A stretch of 64,000 nt of DNA. It comes from Fimenecus sp963590415. GTDB lineage: Bacteria; Bacillota; Clostridia; Oscillospirales; Acutalibacteraceae. Made by a program: the position numbers and the translations under genes. Below the pieces are notes generated by a model. It was given only the letters and a program-made list of their open reading frames with translations. It was not told where the DNA came from and made no database searches. Positions within the stretch are counted from its first letter, which is position 1. Each line of letters starts with the position of its first letter. Positions 40,891 through 50,000 of the stretch are shown one piece after another. Location: NCBI GenBank assembly GCA_963590415.1, contig CAVAPB010000011.1:1-64000 (forward strand), given 5' to 3'.

Positions 40891-42786
40891 ATGTTAGTTA
40901 CGCTTACGGATGTTTCGAAGGGCTTCCTTGACGAAACGGTACTCGAAAAAATAAATATGTCTGTAAACGAGGGCGACAAGGTCGGTCTTATGGGTGTCAA
41001 CGGTGCCGGCAAGACGACGCTTCTCAACATTATCGCGGGCGTCCTCCCCTGCGACGAGGGAACGGTATCGAAAAAGAACGGTCTTGAAATCGGCTACCTC
41101 AGGCAAAACGAGGCGCTCGACGACGGCAACACGCTCGAAGAGGAAATCAAATCCGCTCTCGAACGCACATACACCGTTCGCAAACTTATGGCGGAAATAT
41201 CGGAAAAGCTGTCCTCGGCAAGCCCCGAAAGCGAAGAATATAAAAGGCTTGAAAGCGAATATGCCGTTCTTGACAACGAATACACGGCACTTGACGGCTA
41301 CACCGCCGACACAAGGATAAACAGAGTGCTGACAGGTCTCGGCTTCGGCAATTTTGACCTTAAAATGAAAACCTCTGCCCTCTCGGGCGGCGAAAAGATG
41401 CGCTTTGCAATGGCGAAAATTCTGCTTCGCAACCCCGAGCTGCTTATCCTCGACGAGCCGACAAACCATCTTGATTTTTCAATGCTCGCATGGCTCGAAG
41501 ATTATATAAAATCGTATAAGGGTGCGGTTCTGACCGTATCGCACGACAGATATTTCCTCGACAGCGTTGTGTCGGGCATATATGAAATCGAACAGAAAAC
41601 TCTGTATAAGTACAAGGGCGGATATTCCTCGTTTATAAAGCAAAAGGAAGAGCGCCTGCGTGTGCTCGAAAAGGAATACGACAAGCAACAGGAAGAGCTT
41701 GCCGCCATGCGGGATTATGTCAACCGAAATCTCGCCCGTTCAAGCAGTTCAAACAGCGTCGGTTCAAGGGTCAAGGCGCTTGAAAAGATGGAAATCAGAC
41801 AAAAGCCCAACCCGAGGCCCAAGGACATACATTTCAAATTCGATTATGACATTGAACCGCACAAGGTCGTGCTGACCGTCAAGGATATGGGCGTGCATGT
41901 CGGCGACAGGGTAACGGGCAAGCAGCTGTACGACAATATCTCTTTGGAGGTCCTCTGCGGCGACAAAATAGCGCTAGTCGGCAAAAACGGCGTGGGAAAA
42001 TCGTCGTTTCTGAAAGCCGTTATGAAACGAATCAGCTGTTCGGGCACGGCGCGTTTCGGCGGAAATGTCAAGGTTGCGTATTTCGACCAGGAGCTTCGGG
42101 ACCTCGATTTGAACGACACGGTTATCGAGGCGGTGCACAAGCAATTCCCGACCAAAACGGATTTTGAAATCCGCAGTGCTCTGGGCAGGCTCTTGATTGA
42201 GGACGAGGCGGTTTTCAAGCGGGTGCGCGATCTCTCGGGCGCAAACAGAGCAAAGGTACAGTTCTGTATTATAATGTTTAAGCGTGCGAATGTGCTCATA
42301 CTCGACGAGCCGACGAACCATCTCGATTACATTGCGAAAGAGGCGCTTGACGATGCGCTCAAGCAGTTCACGGGAACGCTGATTACCGTTTCGCACGACA
42401 GGTATTTTCTCAACAGCGTGCCGACAAAGATAATCGAAATGTTCCCCGACGGGCTGAAAATATATAACGGAAAATACGATTATTACCTTGAACACCGTGA
42501 GGCGCCGCAGCATCAAATCAAAGAAAAGCAGGACTCGGAGCAGAAAGCGGCATATCTCAGTTCAAAACTCAACAAAGCCGACGAACGCAAACGCAGGGCA
42601 AAAATCAATGCGCTTTCAAAGGAAATTGAGGCGCTTGAAAGTGAAATCGAAGAGTTGAAAGAGCGCTCCGCAACGGAGGAAATCGTGACCGACTATGTAA
42701 AGCTCGGCGAAGTCCTCGAAGAAATCAAACAAAAAGAAACCGCCCTCGAGCAAAAAGAAACCGAATGGCTCGAATTGGCGGAATGA
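40891..42786 (+). CDS. ABC-F family ATPase (ribosome-associated)
   Basis: 631 residues, no membrane segment. Two ABC domains: Walker A GVNGAGKTT (about 37) and GKNGVGKSS (about 365), signatures LSGGEKMR and LSGANRAK, and Walker B LLILDEPTNHLD and VLILDEPTNHLD. The inter-domain linker has the ABC-F P-site tRNA-interaction motif region, and a C-terminal coiled coil (about 545-631) is present. ABC-F proteins act on stalled ribosomes as translation factors or give antibiotic protection. The start 40891 follows AACGGAGAAATT; an open frame 51 codons upstream includes the promoter and is rejected. Confidence 0.93.
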   Translation: MLVTLTDVSKGFLDETVLEKINMSVNEGDKVGLMGVNGAGKTTLLNIIAGVLPCDEGTVSKKNGLEIGYLRQNEALDDGNTLEEEIKSALERTYTVRKLMAEISEKLSSASPESEEYKRLESEYAVLDNEYTALDGYTADTRINRVLTGLGFGNFDLKMKTSALSGGEKMRFAMAKILLRNPELLILDEPTNHLDFSMLAWLEDYIKSYKGAVLTVSHDRYFLDSVVSGIYEIEQKTLYKYKGGYSSFIKQKEERLRVLEKEYDKQQEELAAMRDYVNRNLARSSSSNSVGSRVKALEKMEIRQKPNPRPKDIHFKFDYDIEPHKVVLTVKDMGVHVGDRVTGKQLYDNISLEVLCGDKIALVGKNGVGKSSFLKAVMKRISCSGTARFGGNVKVAYFDQELRDLDLNDTVIEAVHKQFPTKTDFEIRSALGRLLIEDEAVFKRVRDLSGANRAKVQFCIIMFKRANVLILDEPTNHLDYIAKEALDDALKQFTGTLITVSHDRYFLNSVPTKIIEMFPDGLKIYNGKYDYYLEHREAPQHQIKEKQDSEQKAAYLSSKLNKADERKRRAKINALSKEIEALESEIEELKERSATEEIVTDYVKLGEVLEEIKQKETALEQKETEWLELAE

Positions 42787-42794
42787 AGGAACGA

Positions 42795-42820
42795 ACGCCT
42801 AAGTTGTACAACTTAGGCGT
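42795..42820. terminator. Bidirectional terminator between the ABC-F and TPR genes
   Basis: Perfect 26-base palindrome starting ACGCCTAAGTTG, followed by TTTGTTTT on the plus strand. It ends ABC-F transcription and that of the T7SS cluster on the minus strand. Confidence 0.85.
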
Positions 42821-42833
42821 TTGTTTTAGTTAA

Positions 42834-43898
42834 TCATTTAGCAGAAATTTGTTCCATTGATTTGTTTACATCGTTAAAAAAGTCGATTGTTCTGCTTTCA
42901 ACATCTTCAGCAATAATTTCAGGGAAATTTTTGTTTGCATATGAAACACACCAATTACCTGCTCTTTCTATCCACTTAACAAGTCCATCTGTCAAAATTT
43001 CTTGAGAAATAGCAAAATAGAAATAATTTCTCATTTGTAATTCCAAAGCTAAAAAGAAAAAGATATTTGCATTAAGTTTTTCTTTTCCCAATATATATGT
43101 TCCGATTCTCATTGATAATTCATAATTTTTCATTGATGATAATAAAAGCATCATTTCATACAAGCAGTCAGTTCTGTCAAACTTTTCTCCCAAAAGCAAG
43201 ATTATATTTACCGCTTTTGTATAATCTTTTTTTTCCATATAGCACTTATATTTTTTCTCTAAAGTGTATTGTGGTATAACCTTTAAGAATTCCTTATTAT
43301 TAAGGAATTTATCTAACTCCTCAACGCCGTTTTTCTGTTCATATATCTCTATCTTATCAATTAGATATGCGGGATTGTGCGAAAAATCATTTTCAAGAAA
43401 CTTTATGTATTTTTCAGCACTATCGGTTTGGCCGTTTGCCAACGCACATACAATTTGAATATGATGGCCATTGTATTTATTAGGATATTTTGATACTAAC
43501 ATTTTAGCAATTTTCTTTGCATTCAAAGGCATATTATGTCTAATGGAAAACAGCGCATATTCCACATTTGATTTTATTATTTCTTTATCATTATTAGATA
43601 TTTTAATTGCTCGCCTGTAATGTTTTTCGGACAGCTCAATATTGCCGGCAGCTTCTTCCGACTTTCCTAATATCATTAAAAGCCCTGCATTCTCATATCC
43701 TTTTAGTATTGCATTTCGAAAACATTCCCCGGCAAGTTGCTGCTGATTTAATCTAACTGCACAAATTCCTATATAATAATCAATTTCTCCGTTTTCGTTG
43801 TCTTCATGCAATAATTCGTTCAGCTCTTTCAACGCTGTTGGAATTTCATATGCTTCTATTAATTTCCTGATTCTCTCAAAAATAACTTTATCACTCAT
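42834..43898 (-). CDS. Tetratricopeptide-repeat protein at the end of the T7SS cluster
   Basis: 354 residues with several TPR-like helix pairs (for example DYYIGICAVRLNQQQLAGEC, NIELSEKHYRRAIKISNND and later AVNIILLLGEKFDRTD). No signal peptide or membrane segment. Site GGAGAG is six bases before the ATG. It is AT-rich like its four upstream neighbours and unlike the EssC group. As the last gene after a possible secreted protein, it may be a chaperone or an immunity protein; neither is shown. Confidence 0.75.
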   Translation of the reverse strand: MSDKVIFERIRKLIEAYEIPTALKELNELLHEDNENGEIDYYIGICAVRLNQQQLAGECFRNAILKGYENAGLLMILGKSEEAAGNIELSEKHYRRAIKISNNDKEIIKSNVEYALFSIRHNMPLNAKKIAKMLVSKYPNKYNGHHIQIVCALANGQTDSAEKYIKFLENDFSHNPAYLIDKIEIYEQKNGVEELDKFLNNKEFLKVIPQYTLEKKYKCYMEKKDYTKAVNIILLLGEKFDRTDCLYEMMLLLSSMKNYELSMRIGTYILGKEKLNANIFFFLALELQMRNYFYFAISQEILTDGLVKWIERAGNWCVSYANKNFPEIIAEDVESRTIDFFNDVNKSMEQISAK

Positions 43899-43920
43899 TA
43901 TTTTCTCTCCTATAAAAGAA

Positions 43921-45108
43921 TTATGATTCGCCTATCCAATCTAATACATCATCTGCCCAGTTCTCTACATTATCTATTGCCTTATTGGTAATTTTAATTA
44001 ATGGTGCATTTCCAGATATAAAGTCCAACATAGTATCTGTTGCTCCATCTATATCATTATCGAAAGCGTCCCAAACATAGCGTGTTGCCTTTTCGCCTGT
44101 CGAAATTGCTTTTGATATAATATTTACTTTATCGACATTATTTAATGTTTTTTCACTTATATCGCTAAGGCCAAAGTTTGTATCAAACAAAAAGTCTTTG
44201 GCACTTTTTGTAGCCTTTCCAGTGACATTTTTCAAATCTTGTGGCGATTTAAAAAGATCTGCAACACTATTCACCAAGCCAGCAGTTTCAGCAATTGTAT
44301 CAACCGAATTCAAGGCGTTTACTATTGCGCTTTCAGAATCAACACCCATAAGTTCCAAACCTCCACTAATTCCCTCTTTATCTGCATGTCGCTCCGCTTC
44401 TTCCAAATATTTTTCTTTATCATCATCTGACCCTGTTGAATACAATGCTAAATTCCATAATGACGGTACATCACTTATACAAATAGTAAATAGGTCATCA
44501 ACTGCATTCCACGCTGATATTACACCCTTAATAGGATGTCCTGTTTTGAAATAAACATATACTTTTCCGATGTTACCTATTGCCGAAGCCAAATTTCCAA
44601 CAGCACTTTTCAACTTATCTTTGGTTAACTCTTTTTTTGCCCAATCCAACGCATCTAAATACCCGTTGTATATTGATGTACGATAAGTAACTAAATTATC
44701 GTTTATGTCTTTTAGTGCTGTATTTATCTCTGTTGAAGACAATATTTCAAAATTAGGTCCTATACATAAAATCAATTGAGACAGTTTTTGATTGTAAACA
44801 CTTTGTGTTAAGCAAATCTGTTGAAATCTACCATCTCCCACTGCATAATTCGTATCGCAATTTGAAACATCTTCAAAGATTTCCTTTAGTTGATTATGAG
44901 TTATGTTGTATATATCAAGAACTTTTTTTTGATATTCTTTGACATTAGACATATCGTCTTCCAGACCAATAACGTCAACGACCTTAAGTATTCTTCCTAC
45001 TAAATCCATAACTCCATCTATAATTTTATCAAAAAAGCCATTAGTGGATACTTTGTCTATTTGCGTCTCAAGTCTATTATATGTTTCAATTGTAAAATCT
45101 CTAATCAT
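43921..45108 (-). CDS. Putative T7SS substrate or toxin, unknown
   Basis: 395 residues, largely helical. The N-terminal part (about 1-180, IETYNRLETQIDKVSTNGFF, then LDIYNITHNQLKEIFEDVSN) has long helices of the WXG/LXG type. The C-terminal half (about 190-395) is rich in Ala, Asp and Lys and ends with VENWADDVLDWIGES. No signal peptide or cysteine motif. A hydrophobic stretch about 190-215 (AIGNIGKVYVYFKTGHPIKG) is not clearly a membrane segment. Its place behind a WXG100 gene and before a TPR gene suggests a secreted effector. Function unknown. Confidence 0.65.
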   Translation of the reverse strand: MIRDFTIETYNRLETQIDKVSTNGFFDKIIDGVMDLVGRILKVVDVIGLEDDMSNVKEYQKKVLDIYNITHNQLKEIFEDVSNCDTNYAVGDGRFQQICLTQSVYNQKLSQLILCIGPNFEILSSTEINTALKDINDNLVTYRTSIYNGYLDALDWAKKELTKDKLKSAVGNLASAIGNIGKVYVYFKTGHPIKGVISAWNAVDDLFTICISDVPSLWNLALYSTGSDDDKEKYLEEAERHADKEGISGGLELMGVDSESAIVNALNSVDTIAETAGLVNSVADLFKSPQDLKNVTGKATKSAKDFLFDTNFGLSDISEKTLNNVDKVNIISKAISTGEKATRYVWDAFDNDIDGATDTMLDFISGNAPLIKITNKAIDNVENWADDVLDWIGES

Positions 45109-45143
45109 TGCTTATTTCACCTCAGTGTAAAAATATTTAATAT

Positions 45144-45824
45144 TTAATATAATACCATGTCAAAAAGATGGTCAAAAACATGAGAAAAGTAAACTTGTGT
45201 ATATTCAAATATATCCTCTGGCGGATATGGGACCGGTTGAATGAAATTAATAATTTCTTCCCACTTCCAGTATGTTCTTTGAAAATCCGGTGGCTCAACA
45301 TACCCGGGCCTAAATGGATTATTAATTTTAATGTATGAATCTTCAGTTTTAATGTCTGTTTCGTTTTTTTCTCTTTTGACATTTGTACTTACGCCGTTGT
45401 TTTGATGTAGTTCTGTTTCATTTTTACTAATTGCTGAATCTCGGAATCCCATCCCAGTATGTGATTTATTTTCAGCAACATTCCCTCCAAAGGCGCCAGT
45501 TCCACCACCTCCGCTTGCATATCCGCCGCCACCAGCATGATATTGATCCGCTTTTAATGCAGACGCAAAATTAGAATCGTTTTCATCGACTTTTGTACTT
45601 TCTTCACCTAAAAATTGTATTGATTTATCTATTAGTTCAATCAGTCGATCAAAAGTTAGATCTATTTCTCCTATTAACTCTTTTGTAATTTTTTCTGTAT
45701 CGCCTAAGTTTTCGCTTGAAAATGGTTCTGTTATTTTTTTATAATCAAAACATTTTCCTTTCAACTTATTTAATTTTTTAACATTTTCTCTAATCTTTTC
45801 CGAATCAACTTTATATAATCCCAT
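45144..45824 (-). CDS. Putative T7SS substrate, glycine-rich
   Basis: 226 residues. A helical N-terminal part (about 1-85, KVDSEKIRENVKKLNKLKGK, then IGEIDLTFDRLIELIDKSI) has the form of a WXG100/LXG-related helix pair. A glycine-rich linker (AGGGGYASGGGGTGAFGGN) follows, then a Pro-rich part with several Trp/Tyr. No signal peptide. It lies in the AT-rich group after the WXG100 gene. Site AGGTGATAAT precedes ATG. Secretion by the T7SS is inferred from context only. Confidence 0.68.
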   Translation of the reverse strand: MGLYKVDSEKIRENVKKLNKLKGKCFDYKKITEPFSSENLGDTEKITKELIGEIDLTFDRLIELIDKSIQFLGEESTKVDENDSNFASALKADQYHAGGGGYASGGGGTGAFGGNVAENKSHTGMGFRDSAISKNETELHQNNGVSTNVKREKNETDIKTEDSYIKINNPFRPGYVEPPDFQRTYWKWEEIINFIQPVPYPPEDIFEYTQVYFSHVFDHLFDMVLY

Positions 45825-45836
45825 ATTATCACCTGC

Positions 45837-46127
45837 TTAATATAAGTTTTTATCTTTTTTATCTATTTCTTTAACAAAATTACTACAATAGCGTTTTGCG
45901 GTTTTGCCTATTTGCGATAGATTCTCTTTCGACGATAATTCCCTTTTCAGTTGCAAATTAAATTCCTTTACTGATTTTGCCGTCTCACCTTCAATTATTC
46001 CTTCGTTAACAACATTTTCCATAATGTCAATATAACTTTTTACAATTTCTTGTATATCGTTATATTTAGTAACAAAATAAGTTTCTAATTCTTGATAATA
46101 ATCATCGTGTACAACTAAATCGTGCAT
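45837..46127 (-). CDS. Small helical protein of the T7SS cluster
   Basis: 96 residues, helical (KYNDIQEIVKSYIDIMENVV, then KEFNLQLKRELSSKENLSQI). Its size, helix pair and place fit WXG100-like partner proteins (Lap/EsxA relatives), but it lacks a clear W-x-G turn. Site GGAGGTAATGAG precedes ATG; 15 bases from the previous gene and 12 from the next. Confidence 0.65.
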   Translation of the reverse strand: MHDLVVHDDYYQELETYFVTKYNDIQEIVKSYIDIMENVVNEGIIEGETAKSVKEFNLQLKRELSSKENLSQIGKTAKRYCSNFVKEIDKKDKNLY

Positions 46128-46142
46128 CTCATTACCTCCAAA

Positions 46143-46601
46143 TTAAATCGTAGTCATAGATTCTATGGTTCTTTTTTGATTTATAAGTATTTTTATTTGA
46201 TAATTGTAATTATCTATTTTTTTATTTTGATTATTAATCGCTTCATTAAAATCATCAATTTTTTTCGAAGTTTTTCTGATTGATGATAAAACACCATTTA
46301 ATGCATTTTTATATTTCGTTCCGTCAATAGCATCTCTATATGTTGAAAAAAATGTATCTTTCAATACAGCAGATGGTCTCGACACAGACGATTTTAATCC
46401 TTTTAAGATATTCATCCCATCATCGTGTGCAACATTAATACTTGTTTTAACATTATTAAATTTATCAAGTGTTGAATTTAATTCCTTAATCTTTTTATTC
46501 AAATCATCAATGTTTTCTTCAGCTTGTACTTTGAGCTTTTTATAATTAGATATTTTCCTGTTTATCTCCGCAATTTTTCGTTGCTTTTCAGCCAAATCCA
46601 T
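46143..46601 (-). CDS. Coiled-coil protein of the T7SS cluster (YwqH/DUF5082-like form)
   Basis: 152 residues in two long helices: MDLAEKQRKIAEINRKISNY, LKVQAEENIDDLNKKIKELN, and near the end FNEAINNQNKKIDNYNYQIK. Size and helix arrangement resemble DUF5082-type proteins that accompany LXG toxins in Bacilli. Site GGAGGATTTTAT precedes ATG. It is first of the AT-rich group after the palindrome at 46656-46687. Confidence 0.7.
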   Translation of the reverse strand: MDLAEKQRKIAEINRKISNYKKLKVQAEENIDDLNKKIKELNSTLDKFNNVKTSINVAHDDGMNILKGLKSSVSRPSAVLKDTFFSTYRDAIDGTKYKNALNGVLSSIRKTSKKIDDFNEAINNQNKKIDNYNYQIKILINQKRTIESMTTI

Positions 46602-46655
46602 ATAAAATCCTCCATAAGAATTAATTTATGTAAAATAAGTAATAATCATTTTTTC

Positions 46656-46687
46656 TATGCGGTTGCAGAAATTTCTGCAACCGCATA
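46656..46687. terminator. Perfect 32-base palindrome after the WXG100 gene
   Basis: TATGCGGTTGCAGAAA followed by its exact complement. On the minus strand no T run follows, so it may be a leaky terminator or an mRNA-stabilising stem that lets the WXG100 mRNA accumulate above the downstream genes. Confidence 0.65.
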
Positions 46688-46691
46688 TTAT

Positions 46692-46985
46692 TTAGCCTCT
46701 TACAGCGGCTGCGCCCTGCTGATCTTCCATTGATCTGTTAGCAGCATAAGTATTGATATAAGAAGATATATCATTCAATGCTGCAATAACCTTCTGAATT
46801 GCAGGTTTGTGGTCATTGGAAAAACGCTCAACAAAAGCTCTTGCCGTATCGTTCTGCCAGCCTTCCGACAACTCGCCGTTCATAGTAAGCAGAGCGTTTA
46901 ACAAACTTTCCAATTCTTCTGCTCTCTGTGCGTAAACACGCTTACCGTTTTCCAATACTTCATAATCCACATAGTTGATTGCCAT
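46692..46985 (-). CDS. WXG100-family type VII secretion substrate
   Basis: 97 residues. Two helices flank the W-x-x turn SEGWQNDTA (about residue 42); the pattern before (KRVYAQRAEELESLLNALLT) and after (ARAFVERFSNDHKPAIQKV) is that of ESAT-6/EsxA proteins. Start 46985 has AAGGAGGTGAAAATT upstream; a Met three codons earlier is unlikely. It follows EssC in the operon and is the hallmark secreted protein of the locus. Confidence 0.9.
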   Translation of the reverse strand: MAINYVDYEVLENGKRVYAQRAEELESLLNALLTMNGELSEGWQNDTARAFVERFSNDHKPAIQKVIAALNDISSYINTYAANRSMEDQQGAAAVRG

Positions 46986-47040
46986 AATTTTCACCTCCTT
47001 ATTTTTGTTATATATAAAATCTGTTGTACAGAATTTATAC

Positions 47041-50000
47041 CTAATAAACTACCTTGATTTTTGTTAATTCGTTATTAGAGATTAAGAACGCATCGTTTTC
47101 CATTAAATGCTTTTTATATTTCTTTAATACTGCTATTGGAACATCTACCAATTTAATATTAGAAACATCATCAAATGCAAGTATCGTACCTTCATCCCTA
47201 ATCTTTTTCAAAACTTCAGGAGAGCTGTAGCTTATAGAAATATTTTCTGTTTCCGTGAACACTACAAGAGCCTTTAGTCCTTTATACTTATTAAAAATAT
47301 TACTGTAAAGTTCTAATATTTCTTTATCGTTACTTATGTACTTACAAGCATCTTGACTGTTTATAATAAGCATTAACGGTGAGAGATTTTTAATATATTC
47401 CGTTCCTCTGCGTTCTCTTTCTTCATGCCTTTCTTGCAATTTCTTATTAATCGCAACGAGAATTTCTTTAATATCCGGAAGTGATTTAGAATACAATAAA
47501 ACATTTTCATGTTCGGAAATATCGCTAAATCTTTCGGTATAATCATCTACAATATACATATCGCTTTCAACATTGCATACATTCCTTTTGAAATACTCGA
47601 TAAATTTTGATATTCCGTCAATGTTTTTTCCCGATATTGCTATCAAGTTATGCTGCATATAGTTTATAAACACAGGATTAACGGTAGCATAATTCAGACC
47701 TATAGCTATTTCATTGTTATTATTAGTAGTAATGCCGAAATCAGTCTTGAAGTCATTTTCCAGCAACAGCTCCGGTATCTGCGGAATGCGCTTTGCTTTT
47801 AAGCCGTTGGATTTCTCATTCTCCTCCTTAACGAATTTGCGCATTTCTTCTACACGCTCATGCTCTTTTTCGCCCTCAAAGGCAAGGTATGTCTGGCACT
47901 CGTAATGCTGTTTGTCCTGTTCTATGATGCATCTGCCCGCCACCGACGGAATCTGCATTCTGCAATAATCAAATACAGAGCTGTACTCTCCGCTATCGTT
48001 ACAGAAAAGGGCTACTTTTGAGGCAAAATTCGACATATATCTGTATCCGATTCCCTGCGTCTGCGAATTCGCCACAATTACGCTTATTCCGACGGCTATA
48101 CCCTCACGGCAAATTGTCAAAAGAGTATCGTCATCCTGCAAATACAGCTCATTGAGTGCAGTAAGGTTGTCTATCATAAGAACTATCTGCGGTATATCGG
48201 TATTGCCCGCCTCTTTGTACGAAAGGTAATTGCTTACTCCGGCAGAGAGAAGCTTTTCTTTTCTTGCGGCAATCTCCCCGAGTATCAGCTTGAACAGGTT
48301 TTTAAGCTTTTCATCCTCGTTCGATACCACAACTCCGCCGACATGGTTCAGCGATTCAAAGTTTTTAAGCACCATGGAAGCAAAATCTATGATGTAAATA
48401 TTTACCTCGTCGACAGTGTATCTGTCCGCAATTCCCCTGATTATGAGCTGCAACAGATTTGTTTTGCCGCTCATTGAGGAGCCGATAATGAGGGTGTTTT
48501 CGCCGAATATGTTTATTCCCGTAACCTCCTGAAGCTGGTTATCGGGGTCGTCGTAAATACCTATCGGCACAGAAAGGCTGTCAAGGCTATTTACTTTACA
48601 GCTGTAATTTATTCTTTCCGCAAGCGGCGGGAGACAGATGTCAGGAAGCTTTGCAAGATTTGATTTACTTGCATACTCCGAAACATAATCGACTATTGCC
48701 TCCAGTTGGGTTCTGTTGCCGTCGCCCGATTTCTTTTTCTTCTGACGGTAAACGGGAATTCTTTTTCCCGAATCGGCAAGCGCATAAACGGTAAATTCCT
48801 TGACATTGCTGTTGTCGGATTTCTCCGGTGCGCCGCTGTATGCGGACTGAAACAGCTCAAATATTTCATTGTTACCGACCTGCAAATAAGCACGGCCGGG
48901 TTCCTTTATCTCTGCCGCAAGCGGAGATTTAAGCACCTCGTTTGAGTCAGCCTGGTCCTGTACTTTAAGGCAGAGCTTAAACCTTGAGTTTGACCAAATT
49001 TGGTCGTCAACCTGTCCGCTCGGCTTCTGTGTCGCAAGAATAAGATGCACGCCGAGGCTTCTGCCGATACGGGCAGCGGAAATAAGCTCCTTCATAAACT
49101 CGGGCTGATCGGCTTTCAGCTCGGCAAATTCATCGACAATGAGAATAAGGTGCGGTAAAGGCTCGTTCACCTCGCCCGCCTTGTATTTTTTTATGTATTT
49201 ATCGATATGGTTTACTTCAGCCTCTGCAAACAGACGCTGTCTTTTCTTTAACTCCGCTTTGATTGATTTGAGTGAACGGTCTATTTCTTTACCGTCAATA
49301 TTCGTTATCGCACCCACAAGATGCGGCAAATTCTTGAACTGATTTACCATACCGCCGCCCTTGAAGTCGATTATTACAAATCCGACCTCGTACGGATGGA
49401 AAAGCAATGCCATAGAGAGAATATATGTCTGCAAAATTTCCGACTTACCGGAGCCGGTTGTACCCGCGACAAGTCCGTGAGGACCGTGAGCTTTATCGTG
49501 CAGGTCAAGCGATACGACGCCGCTTTTTGACACGCCGATAGGTGCTGACATTGACCTGAACACCTGCGACCTGTTCCAGTTTGCGCCAAGGTCAACATCG
49601 TCGACCGTAAGGATATTAAGCAGCTTAAACAGTGAGATATTCTTGACGAGAGTGCCCTCCAAAGAGAGCTCCTCGGTATAGACAGGCGCAAGAAGATTTA
49701 CGATATTTTCCGCCTGAGCATCGGTAACCGCCGTGAAAACAAAATCGCTTGATTTGCTTTTATCTGCGGCATTTATCAAAACTCCGTCGGAAGAGTCACG
49801 AAGCTCCGCTATATATCCGCAGCCCTGTCCTATATCGGCTCTTGTGTTGCCGAAGAATATAAAGGTAATTCCAAGCTCCTTTGCCTTGCTTACAAACTTT
49901 GAAATGGGATGGTTCTGGAAGCCGTATTCATCGTAGAGGAATACAACTATATGTGGCTGCTTTGTCTTGTTCTGCTCACGCAAGGTAAGCTCTTTATAGA

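Noticed and set aside
45137..45382. Alternative-frame gene inside 45144-45824
   Set aside because: The longer frame has a ribosome site and fits the operon spacing; the shorter one is a shadow.
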